This document shows, piece after piece, positions 38,132 to 46,310 of a stretch of 64,000 bases of DNA; position 1 is the stretch's first letter, and each line of letters opens with the position of its first letter. The DNA is taken from NCBI RefSeq assembly GCF_014649995.1, contig NZ_BMUC01000001.1, positions 536,313 through 600,312 of the forward strand, read 5' to 3'. The notes under the pieces are model-generated. The model saw nothing but the letters and a program-made list of their open reading frames with translations. It was not told the origin of the DNA and did no database searches. Both the position numbers and the translations under genes were made by a program. Origin of the DNA: Streptomyces griseoflavus (lineage in GTDB: Bacteria > Actinomycetota > Actinomycetes > Streptomycetales > Streptomycetaceae).

Positions 38132-38180
38132 CTCCTCAAGCGCCGGAGGGGCTGATTCAGCCCTTCCGGCGTAGGAGGAG
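38132..38180. terminator. long hairpin / dispersed Streptomyces intergenic repeat
   Basis: CTCCTC AA then CGCCGGAGGGGCTGA (38141-38155) faces TCAGCCCTTCCGGCG (38157-38171) with one mismatch, closed by outer CTCCTC/GAGGAG pairing. It sits between convergent hrdA and the ABC transporter genes. The AAGCGCCGGAGGGGCTGA-type core, flanked by GGGGCTCCGCCCC, is a repeat I recognise from many Streptomyces intergenic terminators. Confidence 0.75.
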
Positions 38181-38237
38181 GAGGGCTCCGGGGGCGGCGC
38201 CCCCTCAGGACGGGGACGGGGAGGGGCGGCGGACGCC

Positions 38238-40166
38238 TCAGTCGATCTCCGCCACCGCCTGCGCGAACTGGGCCTTGTACAGGCGGGCGTACGCGCCGTC
38301 CGCGGACAGCAGCTTCTCGTGGGCGCCCTGTTCGACGATCGCGCCGTCCTCCATGACCAGGATCGTGTCCGCGTCCCGGATGGTCGACAGCCGGTGCGCG
38401 ATCACGAACGACGTACGCCCGTGCGCCAGTTGCGCCATCGCCTTCTGGATCAGCACCTCCGTGCGGGTGTCCACGGAACTCGTCGCCTCGTCCAGCACCA
38501 GGATCACCGGATCGGACAGGAACGCCCGGGCGATCGTGATCAGCTGCTTCTCGCCCGCGCTGACCCCGGCCCCCTCGTCGTCGATCACGGTGTCGTACCC
38601 GTCGGGCAGCGTCCGCACGAACCGGTCGGCGTGCGCCGCCCGCGCCGCCTCCTCGATCTCCTCCCGGGTGACCTCCCGCGACGCCCCGTACGCGATGTTC
38701 TCCGCGATGGTGCCACCGAACAGCCAGGTGTCCTGGAGCACCATGCCGATCCCGGCGCGCAGCTCGTCGCGGGACATCCGGGCGATGTCCACCCCGTCGA
38801 GCGTGATCCGCCCGCCGGACACCTCGTAGAACCGCATCAGCAGGTTCACCAGGGTCGTCTTGCCCGCGCCCGTCGGGCCGACGATGGCGACCGTGTGGCC
38901 CGGTTCGACCGTCAGCGACAGGTCCTCGATCAGCGGCTTGTCGGGGTCGTACCGGAACGACACGTGCTCCAGCGCGACCCGTCCGCGCGGGTGCCGCGGC
39001 CGCTCGGCCGGTGACGGATCGGCCTCCTGCTCCTCGGCGTCCAGCAGTTCGAAGACCCGCTCGGCGGAGGCGACACCCGACTGCACCAGGTTCGCCATCG
39101 ACGCGACCTGCGTCAGCGGCATGGAGAACTGCCGCGAGTACTGGATGAACGCCTGCACGTCACCGATGGAGAGCGTGCCCGACGCGACCCGCAGCCCGCC
39201 GACCACCGCCACCAGCACGTAGTTGAGGTTCGACACGAAGAACATCAGCGGCTGCATGACGCCGCTGTTGAACTGCGCCTTGAACCCGGCCTCGTACAGG
39301 TCCTCGTTCTCCTCGGCGAACCGCTTCGCCGACTCCTCCTGCCGGCCGAACACCTTCACCAGGGTGTGCCCGGTGTACATCTCCTCGATGTGCGCGTTGA
39401 GCCGGCCGGTGGTGCGCCACTGCGCCACGAAGTGCGGCTGCGACCGCTTGCCCACGCGCGTGGCGACGACGAACGACAGCGGCACCGTCACCAGCGCGAC
39501 CAGCGCCAGGATCCACGAGACGTAGAACATCATCGCCAGCACACCGATGATCGTGAGCAGTGAGTTGATCAGCTGGCCCATCGACTGCTGGAGCGTCTGG
39601 CCGATGTTGTCGATGTCGTTGGTGGCGCGGCTGAGGACCTCGCCGCGCTGCCGCTTGTCGAAGTACGACAGCGGCAGCCGCGACAGCTTCGTCTGCACGT
39701 CCTCCCGCATGCGGAACATGGTGTGGTTGACGGCCCGGTTCACCAGCCGGGTCGCGACCGCCATCAGCAGGCCGGCGGCCGTGAACACCACCAGCGCGAA
39801 CAGCAGGACGTTGCCGACCGCGGTGAAGTCGATGCCCTGTCCCGGGGTGAAGTCCGTACTGCGGAGCATGTCGGCGACATCGCCCTCGCCCCGCTCCCGC
39901 ATCGCGTCGAGCACCTGCTCCTTGGTGGCGCCCTCCGGCATCTCGCGGCCGACGATCCCGGCGAAGACCAGGTCGGTGGCCGCACCGAGGATCTTCGGCC
40001 CGATCACGCTGAGCCCCACGCTGAACACGACACAGGCCAGCAGCCCGTAGATCGTCAGGCGTTCCGGGCGGAACCGGGCGATCAGCCGTTTGCTGGACCC
40101 CTTGAAGTCGAGTGAGCGCTGGTCGGGGCCGCCCCCGGCCATCATCCGTCCTGCCGGACCGGCCAT
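38238..40166 (-). CDS. ABC exporter half-transporter (permease-ATPase fusion), second subunit
   Basis: 642 residues. About six membrane helices at 40-330 (LTIYGLLACVVFSVGLSVIG, LLFALVVFTAAGLLMAVA). The ATPase has Walker A GPTGAGKTT, Walker B VILVLDEATSSVD and H-loop FVIAHRL. The signature is degenerate: VSAGEKQLITIARAFL replaces LSGGQ. An extra loop between helices 1 and 2 (EMPEGATKEQVLDAMRERGE) is typical of the YheI/TmrB-like group. It overlaps its partner by ATGA and they should form a heterodimer. Confidence 0.88.
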   Translation of the reverse strand: MAGPAGRMMAGGGPDQRSLDFKGSSKRLIARFRPERLTIYGLLACVVFSVGLSVIGPKILGAATDLVFAGIVGREMPEGATKEQVLDAMRERGEGDVADMLRSTDFTPGQGIDFTAVGNVLLFALVVFTAAGLLMAVATRLVNRAVNHTMFRMREDVQTKLSRLPLSYFDKRQRGEVLSRATNDIDNIGQTLQQSMGQLINSLLTIIGVLAMMFYVSWILALVALVTVPLSFVVATRVGKRSQPHFVAQWRTTGRLNAHIEEMYTGHTLVKVFGRQEESAKRFAEENEDLYEAGFKAQFNSGVMQPLMFFVSNLNYVLVAVVGGLRVASGTLSIGDVQAFIQYSRQFSMPLTQVASMANLVQSGVASAERVFELLDAEEQEADPSPAERPRHPRGRVALEHVSFRYDPDKPLIEDLSLTVEPGHTVAIVGPTGAGKTTLVNLLMRFYEVSGGRITLDGVDIARMSRDELRAGIGMVLQDTWLFGGTIAENIAYGASREVTREEIEEAARAAHADRFVRTLPDGYDTVIDDEGAGVSAGEKQLITIARAFLSDPVILVLDEATSSVDTRTEVLIQKAMAQLAHGRTSFVIAHRLSTIRDADTILVMEDGAIVEQGAHEKLLSADGAYARLYKAQFAQAVAEID

Positions 40167-41899
40167 CAGGCGGCCTCCGCTTCCGTCAGCTGGGAGAGCA
40201 CGATCTCCCGGTAGGTCTCGTTGTCCGCCATCAGCTCGTGGTGCCGGCCGGTGCCGACGACCCGGCCCTCGTCCAGGACCACGATCCGGTCGGCGTCCCG
40301 GATGGTCGCCACCCGCTGGGCGACGATCACCACGGTCGCCTCCGCCGTCTCCCGGGCCAGGGCGCCCCGCAGGGCCGCGTCGGTGGCGTAGTCGAGCGCG
40401 GAGAAGGAGTCGTCGAAGAGGTAGATCTCCGGCCGCTGCACCAGCGTCCGGGCGATCGCCAGACGCTGGCGCTGCCCCCCGGAGACGTTCGTCCCGCCCT
40501 GGGCGACGGGCGCGTCGAGGCCGCCCTCCAGCCGCTCCACGAACTCCCTGCCCTGCGCCACCTCCAGCGCGTGCCACAACTCCTCGTCGGTGGCGTCCGG
40601 GTTGCCGTAGCGCAGGTTCGTCGCCACCGTGCCCGCGAAGAGGTACGGCTTCTGCGGCACCAGGCCGACGGTCCTCGCCAGCAGCGCGGGCTCGATGTCC
40701 CCCACCGGCACCCCGTCCACGAGGACATCGCCCTCGGTCACGTCGAACAGCCGGGGGACCAGCCCCAGCAGGGTGGACTTGCCGCTGCCCGTCGAGCCGA
40801 TCACGGCCGTGACCTCGCCGGGCCGTGCCTCCAGGGAGACCTCCCTGAGCACCGGCTCCTCGGCGCCCGGGTAGCGGAAGCCCGCGCCCCGGATCTCCAG
40901 GTGCCCGTGCCGGCGCAGCTCGGTGACGGGAGCGGCGGGCGGCACCACGCTGGAGGAGGTGTCCAGCACCTCCTGGATGCGCTCGGCGCACACCTCGGCG
41001 CGCGGCACCATCATGAACATGAAGGTGGCCATCATCACGGACATGACGATCTGCATCAGATAGGCGAGGAACGCCGTCAGGTCGCCGATCTGCATCCCCC
41101 CGCTGTCGATCCGGTGCGCGCCGAACCACACCACCGCGATCGACGACAGGTTCACCACCGTCATGACCACCGGGAACATCAGCGCGAGCAGATTGCCCGT
41201 GCCCAGCGAGACGTCGGTCAGCTCGGTGTTGGACTTCCGGAACCGCCCCTGCTCGTACTCGTCCCGCACGAACGCCCGGATCACCCGGTTGCCGGTGATC
41301 TGCTCGCGCAGCACCCGGTTCACCGTGTCCAGCCGCTCCTGCATGGTCCGGAACAGCGGACGCAGCCTCCGCACGATCAGCGTCACGCAGATCGCCAGCA
41401 CCGGTACGACCCCGACCAGCACCCCGGACAGCGGGACGTCGAGCCCGAGCGCCATCACGATGCCGCCCACGCACATGATCGGCGCCGACACCATCAGGGT
41501 GAACGTCATCAGGGCCAGCATCTGCACCTGCTGGACGTCGTTGGTCGTACGGGTGATCAGCGAGGGCGCGCCGAAGTGACCCACCTCACGCGCGGAGAAC
41601 GACTGGACGCGGTCGAAGACGGCGGCGCGCACGTCCCGTCCCAGGGCCGCCGCGGTCCGGGCGCCGTAGTACACGGCCCCCACGTTGCACACGACCTGCA
41701 CCAGCGAGATGCCGATCATCAGGGCGCCGAAGCCCAGGATGTAGCCGGTGTCGCCCTTGACGACGCCGTCGTCGATGATGTCCGCGTTGAGCGTGGGCAG
41801 GTACAGCGAGGCGCAGGTCTGCAGGAACTGCAGCAGCACCAGAAGGGTGATGGGTCTCTTGTACGGCCGTAGACGGGTCCGCAGGAGTCGTATGAGCAC
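40166..41899 (-). CDS. ABC exporter half-transporter, first subunit
   Basis: 577 residues from GTG 41899, chosen for the GAGAGA ribosome site; ATG 41932 would add 11 residues. Permease region 20-310 (ITLLVLLQFLQTCASLYLPT, GDTGYILGFGALMIGISLVQ). ATPase with Walker A GSTGSGKST, signature VSGGQRQR and Walker B IYLFDDSFSALD, where Asp (not Glu) follows the Walker B Asp. So this subunit has a good signature but an altered catalytic Glu, while the partner has Glu but a weak signature: the asymmetric pattern of heterodimeric exporters. Confidence 0.88.
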   Translation of the reverse strand: MLIRLLRTRLRPYKRPITLLVLLQFLQTCASLYLPTLNADIIDDGVVKGDTGYILGFGALMIGISLVQVVCNVGAVYYGARTAAALGRDVRAAVFDRVQSFSAREVGHFGAPSLITRTTNDVQQVQMLALMTFTLMVSAPIMCVGGIVMALGLDVPLSGVLVGVVPVLAICVTLIVRRLRPLFRTMQERLDTVNRVLREQITGNRVIRAFVRDEYEQGRFRKSNTELTDVSLGTGNLLALMFPVVMTVVNLSSIAVVWFGAHRIDSGGMQIGDLTAFLAYLMQIVMSVMMATFMFMMVPRAEVCAERIQEVLDTSSSVVPPAAPVTELRRHGHLEIRGAGFRYPGAEEPVLREVSLEARPGEVTAVIGSTGSGKSTLLGLVPRLFDVTEGDVLVDGVPVGDIEPALLARTVGLVPQKPYLFAGTVATNLRYGNPDATDEELWHALEVAQGREFVERLEGGLDAPVAQGGTNVSGGQRQRLAIARTLVQRPEIYLFDDSFSALDYATDAALRGALARETAEATVVIVAQRVATIRDADRIVVLDEGRVVGTGRHHELMADNETYREIVLSQLTEAEAA

Positions 41900-42007
41900 G
41901 CTGAATCTCTCGGGTGGTCGGCGAGGGCGCATGGTTGCCCGTGGCCCCTATCGTCGAACACTCCACCCGCGTTACCCCAACCGATTTATCGGCGTGCCCG
42001 CGACGGT

Positions 42008-42033
42008 GTGCCCGCCCCTGACGGAGCGGGCAC
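42008..42033 (-). terminator. terminator after FGGY kinase
   Basis: GTGCCCGC (42008-42015) pairs perfectly with GCGGGCAC (42026-42033) around a ten-base loop, beginning four bases beyond the kinase stop. It separates the kinase from the ABC exporter operon in the same direction. Confidence 0.6.
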
Positions 42034-42037
42034 GGAA

Positions 42038-43489
42038 CTACCGGAGCGCCCCCGGATGGGTCTGCTCCCGCACCGACACGTACTGCTGGCGCACCGCCTG
42101 CCCCACCGCCAACTCCTCGCCGGGATCGAGCACCTGGGCCACCGGGCCCTGCCAGACGGGCGGGGTCCGCGGGTCGAGCGTGCCCTGCGACACGCCGAGC
42201 GCCCAGGCCGCCTGCCGGGCCGCGCCGATCGCCGCGTAGTCCGCCGGCTGCGGCACCACCACCTGCGCACCGAACAGCGAGGGCGCCGCCGCCTGCACGG
42301 CCGGCAGTTCCGCGGCCTGGCCCAGCAGGAAGACCCGCCGCACGTCCACGCCCCGGCCGCGCAGCACGTCCAGCGCGTCCGCGAGCCCGCACAGCATCCC
42401 CTCGAACGCGGCCCGCGCCAGGTGCTCCGGCTTCATCGACTCGCGCCGCAGACCCGCCAGCGTCCCGGCGGTGTGCGGCAGGTTCGGGGTGCGCTCACCC
42501 TCCAGATAGGGCAGCAGCACCAGCCCGTGCGATCCCGGCGTCGACTTCATCGCCAGCTCGGACAGGCTCTCCAGGTCCGGAAGCCCCAGCAGTTCCGCGG
42601 TCCCGCGCAGGGCCCGTACGGCGTTGAGGGTGGTGACGACGGGCAGGTGCATGCCGGTCGCGTCGGCCAGGGAGGTGATCATCCCGTGGTGGTCGACGAG
42701 CGGCTCGGGGTGCACGGCCATGACCGACCCGGACGCGCCGAGGGAGACCACCGCGTCGCCGAGCCCGATGCCGAGCCCGAACGCCGCCGCCATCGTCTCG
42801 CCCGTACCCGCGGAGATCAGCAGCCCCTCGGGTGTCGTCCCGGCCGCGTCCGCCGGGCCGATCACCTCGGGCAGCATCGCCTGGTGGCCGAGGGCCATCT
42901 CCACCAGATCGGGCCGGTAACCGCCGGTCGCCGCCGCCCAGTAGCCGGTGCCGGACGCGCCGCCCCGGTCGGTGGTGCGCCGTACCGGGCGGCCGAGCAG
43001 CTGCCACACCAGCCAGTCGTGCGCCTGGAGCAGCACGGCGGTGCGTGCCGCGTTCTCCGGCTCGCTGCGGGCCAGCCAGCGCAGCTTGGTCACCGACTGC
43101 GCGGCCCCCGGCACACAGCCCACGGCCTGCGCCCAGGCCTCGCGTCCGCCGAGCGCGTCGATCAGGTCCGCCGCGGCGACCTGCGCGCGCTTGTCCGCGC
43201 CGGTCATCGCGGGGCGCACGGTGTTGCCCTGCGAGTCCAGCGGCACCAGCGCGTTCGCCTGTGCCGAGACGCCGATGGCCTGCACGCCCTCCAGCAGCCC
43301 GCCGCCCGCCGCCTCGCCCAGCGACAGCAGCCAGGCCTGCGGGTCCACGTCGGAGGGACGGCCGCCGCCGTCGGCGCCCTGCACCGGATGCTGGGCGTAC
43401 CCCTGCCTGACCACGGCCCCGGTGTCCGTGTCACAGACGACGATGCGAGTGAAATCGGGCGCACTGTCCAGCCCGGCGACTATCCCCAT
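42038..43489 (-). CDS. FGGY-family carbohydrate kinase (xylulokinase-like)
   Basis: 483 residues from ATG 43489. Two actin-like ATPase domains: GIVAGLDSAPDFTRIVVCDT near the N-terminus, SAQANALVPLDSQGNTVRPA, a central DRGGASGTGYWAAATGGYR, the ATP site SLGASGSVMAVH, and the C-terminal FLLGQAAELPAVQAAAPSLFG. The first motif has DSAPD where FGGY kinases have DxGTxxx, and the later GGG is replaced by GQA, so catalytic competence should be judged carefully. Xylulose is the commonest substrate of close relatives. Confidence 0.82.
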   Translation of the reverse strand: MGIVAGLDSAPDFTRIVVCDTDTGAVVRQGYAQHPVQGADGGGRPSDVDPQAWLLSLGEAAGGGLLEGVQAIGVSAQANALVPLDSQGNTVRPAMTGADKRAQVAAADLIDALGGREAWAQAVGCVPGAAQSVTKLRWLARSEPENAARTAVLLQAHDWLVWQLLGRPVRRTTDRGGASGTGYWAAATGGYRPDLVEMALGHQAMLPEVIGPADAAGTTPEGLLISAGTGETMAAAFGLGIGLGDAVVSLGASGSVMAVHPEPLVDHHGMITSLADATGMHLPVVTTLNAVRALRGTAELLGLPDLESLSELAMKSTPGSHGLVLLPYLEGERTPNLPHTAGTLAGLRRESMKPEHLARAAFEGMLCGLADALDVLRGRGVDVRRVFLLGQAAELPAVQAAAPSLFGAQVVVPQPADYAAIGAARQAAWALGVSQGTLDPRTPPVWQGPVAQVLDPGEELAVGQAVRQQYVSVREQTHPGALR

Positions 43490-43561
43490 GCCGCAATTTT
43501 GCCGCACGCCCCCCACGGGGTGGGGGCGCGGGCGTCGTTGGAGTGACGGCGGGGAGGGGCG

Positions 43562-43867
43562 TCAGGTGTTGCTGGTGCCCCAGTCGTCCTCCGCCGGGCC
43601 GTGGGCCGTGCGTTCACGCAGGGCGGAGACGCGCTGGGCGACCGAGTCGGGCATGCGGTCACCGACCTTGTGGCTCACCGCCTGGTAGGCCTTGTCCGCG
43701 AACTCGCGGCTCTGCCGGCTTGCGCTCTCCGCGGTGTTGCGCACCGCGGGGTTCTGTGTGAGCTGCTGAGCGGACCTCCTCAGCTGCTCGTATCGTTCCC
43801 GCCCGGCCTTCGTGCCCAGCACGTAACCCAGGGCTGCTCCGGCGACGAACGTGAGCCGGTACATCAT
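43562..43867 (-). CDS. small YtxH-like membrane-anchored protein
   Basis: 101 residues. One N-terminal glycine-rich helix (LTFVAGAALGYVLGTKAGRE) followed by a charged helical tail (RYEQLRRSAQQLTQNPAVRN). This is the layout of YtxH/YhdP-type stress proteins. Two consecutive ATGs (43867, 43864) are possible. It is monocistronic and divergent from the tRNA-Asn cluster. Function unknown. Confidence 0.78.
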   Translation of the reverse strand: MMYRLTFVAGAALGYVLGTKAGRERYEQLRRSAQQLTQNPAVRNTAESASRQSREFADKAYQAVSHKVGDRMPDSVAQRVSALRERTAHGPAEDDWGTSNT

Positions 43868-44035
43868 GACGGCCACCCTTCCCGTTGTTCCAGTCTGCGA
43901 AGGTCTCCGGCACGGCGACAGCGCCGGGGAGTACCGATTGGCGGAGCACCCCCCTGCTTGCGCTAATGTATGTGTCGCAGCGAGCGCGCGCCCCCTGGCG
44001 AATACCCAGGCGGGTGCGTTCGATGCACGAGGCAT

Positions 44036-44108
44036 TCCTCCGTAGCTCAATTGGCAGAGCAGCCGGCTGTTAACCGGCAGGTTACTGGTTCGAGTCCAGT
44101 CGGGGGAG
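44036..44108 (+). tRNA. tRNA-Asn (GTT), copy 1 of 4
   Basis: 73 bases, full cloverleaf. The acceptor stem TCCTCCG pairs with CGGGGGA (one G-U). D-stem GCTC/GAGC; anticodon stem GCCGG/CCGGC with loop CTGTTAA giving anticodon GTT. T-arm ACTGG-TTCGAGT-CCAGT; discriminator G. CCA is not encoded. Confidence 0.97.
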
Positions 44109-44113
44109 CTCGT

Positions 44114-44186
44114 TCCTCCGTAGCTCAATTGGCAGAGCAGCCGGCTGTTAACCGGCAGGTTACTGGTTCGAGTCCAGTCGGGGGAG
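44114..44186 (+). tRNA. tRNA-Asn (GTT), copy 2 of 4
   Basis: Identical in all 73 bases to copy 1, separated by the five-base spacer CTCGT. Part of a 78-base tandem repeat. Confidence 0.97.
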
Positions 44187-44191
44187 CTCGG

Positions 44192-44264
44192 TCCTCCGTA
44201 GCTCAATTGGCAGAGCAGCCGGCTGTTAACCGGCAGGTTACTGGTTCGAGTCCAGTCGGGGGAG
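44192..44264 (+). tRNA. tRNA-Asn (GTT), copy 3 of 4
   Basis: Identical to copy 1. The preceding spacer is CTCGG. Five-base spacers imply a single polycistronic precursor processed by RNase P and 3' trimming. Confidence 0.97.
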
Positions 44265-44269
44265 CTCGG

Positions 44270-44342
44270 TCCTCCGTAGCTCAATTGGCAGAGCAGCCGG
44301 CTGTTAACCGGCAGGTTACTGGTTCGAGTCCAGTCGGGGGAG
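44270..44342 (+). tRNA. tRNA-Asn (GTT), copy 4 of 4
   Basis: Identical to copy 1, last of the tandem array, followed 11 bases later by an intrinsic terminator. Confidence 0.97.
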
Positions 44343-44352
44343 CAGGTGAACG

Positions 44353-44375
44353 AGGACCCCTTGGGGGTCCTTTTT
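44353..44375 (+). terminator. intrinsic terminator of tRNA-Asn array
   Basis: AGGACCCC and GGGGTCCT form a stem with a short loop, followed by a run of Ts (44371-44375). One of the few U-tract terminators in this window, common after Streptomyces tRNA and rRNA genes. Confidence 0.88.
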
Positions 44376-44518
44376 CATGTCCGGGGGAACCGCGCGGCGC
44401 TCGGCGAAGTCTCCGTGATCGAGAAGGCCGTGAGCAGCCGACCAGCCGAAGCAGGAGATCGTATGAGCGGCTATGCTGCGGCAGACGGCGCGCACACCTG
44501 TACGCGACACGCCGTTAT

Positions 44519-44592
44519 GGGGCGGTAGCTCAGCCGGTTAGAGCAGCGGACTCATAATCCGTCGGCCGTGGGTTCGAGTCCCACCCGCCCCA
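44519..44592 (+). tRNA. tRNA with CAT anticodon (Ile2 or elongator Met)
   Basis: 74 bases plus encoded CCA (44593-44595). Acceptor GGGGCGG/CCGCCCC, anticodon stem GCGGA/TCCGT with loop CTCATAA, T-arm GTGGG-TTCGAGT-CCCAC, discriminator A. CAT reads AUG, or AUA if the wobble C is converted to lysidine. The acceptor sequence and anticodon stem differ from the elongator Met tRNAs I remember in actinomycetes, so I lean to tRNA-Ile2, without certainty. Confidence 0.9.
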
Positions 44593-44726
44593 CCACCACC
44601 TCGGCACCCGCCTTCCCTTCCGCTCACCGCGCGGGGGCGTCCGGCGGCCGGAGAGCCCTTCCGGACCCCTCCCCACGGCGGACGGCCGGCGCCGTCGGTT
44701 TCTCCGTCCTGCCGTGCGGCCTCCCT

Positions 44727-44882
44727 CTAGCCGCGCTCCGCGTTGTCGTGGGCCGGCTCGGTGGCGTCCGCCGGGTCGCGTTCGCCCTCCGCCTGGGACG
44801 GAGTGGTGTGCGGTACGTCGGGGGTGGTCCACTCGTCCTCGTCCCGGTCGCCCTCGGCCTGGGACGGTGTGTGTTCGCTCAT
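44727..44882 (-). CDS. possible independent 51-residue hydrophilic protein, in frame within MFS gene 3' end
   Basis: ATG 44882 is preceded by AGGAGGCACC, the best ribosome site in the neighbourhood, in the same frame as the MFS transporter with no stop between. The product is acidic and contains TPSQAEGDRDEDEW and TPSQAEGERDPAD, a short internal duplication. Either it is translated from an internal start, or the transporter has lost its own stop and fused to it. No recognised family. Confidence 0.5.
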   Translation of the reverse strand: MSEHTPSQAEGDRDEDEWTTPDVPHTTPSQAEGERDPADATEPAHDNAERG

Positions 44883-46310
44883 GGTGGTGCCTCCTGGTCG
44901 CGGGACCGTGCCCGACGAGTACCCCGCACGGTCCGGGGCCACCGTGCGAGCGGTGCCCCGGTGGGCTCCGCTGCCTACCGGTGCGTCCCGGGTGCCGTCG
45001 AGCCGGTGCGCGGAGAAGCGGCCGCGGGCGTATCCCAGCGGCACGGACACCAGGACCAGGGCGCAGCCCGCGGCGATCACGGTCTCCCGCGCGCCCACGA
45101 GGTCGGACAGCAGACCCTGGAGCCAGGCCCCGGTGGCGGTCGAGCCGGTGTAGACCATCACGCTGAGGGCGAGCACCCGACCGCGCATGCGGTCGGCGAC
45201 GAGCAGGTGGACGGTGTTGTTGCCCACCGAGAGGGAGACCAGGAAGCACGCCCCGACGACGACGAGCAGCGCGCCCGCCGACCACAGGGTGGAGGAACAG
45301 CCGAAGGCGGTCAGGGACAGTCCGTACAGGGGGAGCGACCAGCGGGCCGAGCCGGCCCGGCCGATCCGCTGCTCCGACCGGCCCACGAGCGGCAGGGCGA
45401 GCACCGTGCCGATGCCCAGGGCCGTGTACAGCAGGGGCAGAGCGGCCGGGCCGGACGGCAGCACGCTCCCGGTGAAGACGATCACGTGCTGGAAGACCGG
45501 CATGCCGAGCAGCCCGACGACCGCGATCAGGGAGAGCGCGAGCACCAGGCCCGGCCGGCCGCGGGTGTAGGAGAGCGCCTCGGTGAACTGCCGGAGCACC
45601 CTCGTGTCCGTCGCCCCCCTTTCCTCTCCCGTGTCCCCCTTCCTTCCCGTGCCCGTCGGTCCGTGGGCGTCCGCGGCGGTGACGGGCGGCGCGGGGCGCA
45701 CCGCCGGAAGGACGACGACGACACAGGAGACCGCCAGGAAGGTGAGCAGGAACGCCCAGGACGGCCCCCAGGCGACCAGGACGACCCCGCCGACGGCCGG
45801 CCCGAAGGAACGGGAGAGGTTGAACTGCGCGGTGTTCAGGGTCACCGCGGACGCCAGGTCCTCGGGGCGGGCGATCCGGTGGACGAAGGCCTGCCAGCTC
45901 GGCATGGACAGCCCCTGCGCGCAGCCGGCGGCGACCACCGCCAGCAGCAGCACCAGCGGCTGCCGTACGCCGGCGGTCCACAGGACGAACATCGCGAGCG
46001 CGGTCAGGGCCCGGGCCGACTGGGCGATCAGCAGGGTGCGCCGCAGCGGCGCCCGTTCGGCCAGCACGCCGGCGACGGGGCCGAGCAGCATGTAGGGCAC
46101 CAACTGGCCCGTGGTGGCCAGGCCGACCCACACCGCGCTGCCCGTGCTCTCGTACAGCACGTACGGCGCGGCCAGGTTCTGCAGCCAGCTGCCGGAGTTG
46201 GTCACGAGCGCCGCCACCCAGAACAGCGCGAAGTCCCGGTGGCCCAGCGCCCGTACGGAACGGCGCGGGCCGTGGCGGGGTGGCGGCTCGTGGCGGCGCC
46301 GGGAGATCAC
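44727..46310 (-). CDS. MFS transporter (DUF/enterobactin-exporter-like) with hydrophilic C-terminal extension
   Basis: 527 residues from a GTG overlapping the preceding stop (GTGA at 46307-46310). Twelve predicted helices in MFS_3-type order (DFALFWVAALVTNSGSWLQN, LLGPVAGVLAERAPLRRTLL, MPSWQAFVHRIARPEDLASA). The last 50 or so residues are hydrophilic and carry two copies of TPSQAEG(D/E)RD. They begin at an internal Met with its own ribosome site, so they may be a separate protein. Co-transcribed with the fumarylacetoacetate hydrolase gene, it may move a pathway compound. Confidence 0.8.
   Translation of the reverse strand: MISRRRHEPPPRHGPRRSVRALGHRDFALFWVAALVTNSGSWLQNLAAPYVLYESTGSAVWVGLATTGQLVPYMLLGPVAGVLAERAPLRRTLLIAQSARALTALAMFVLWTAGVRQPLVLLLAVVAAGCAQGLSMPSWQAFVHRIARPEDLASAVTLNTAQFNLSRSFGPAVGGVVLVAWGPSWAFLLTFLAVSCVVVVLPAVRPAPPVTAADAHGPTGTGRKGDTGEERGATDTRVLRQFTEALSYTRGRPGLVLALSLIAVVGLLGMPVFQHVIVFTGSVLPSGPAALPLLYTALGIGTVLALPLVGRSEQRIGRAGSARWSLPLYGLSLTAFGCSSTLWSAGALLVVVGACFLVSLSVGNNTVHLLVADRMRGRVLALSVMVYTGSTATGAWLQGLLSDLVGARETVIAAGCALVLVSVPLGYARGRFSAHRLDGTRDAPVGSGAHRGTARTVAPDRAGYSSGTVPRPGGTTMSEHTPSQAEGDRDEDEWTTPDVPHTTPSQAEGERDPADATEPAHDNAERG

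Noticed and set aside
43938-43969. Promoter of the tRNA-Asn array (TTGGCG ... TAATGT)
   Set aside because: The best -35/-10 pair has a 20-base spacer, too long to support without a mapped start.
44343-46306. Integration (att) site of a mobile island next to the tRNA genes
   Set aside because: I found no second copy of a tRNA 3' end, integrase or transposase in the window, so island insertion remains only a possibility.
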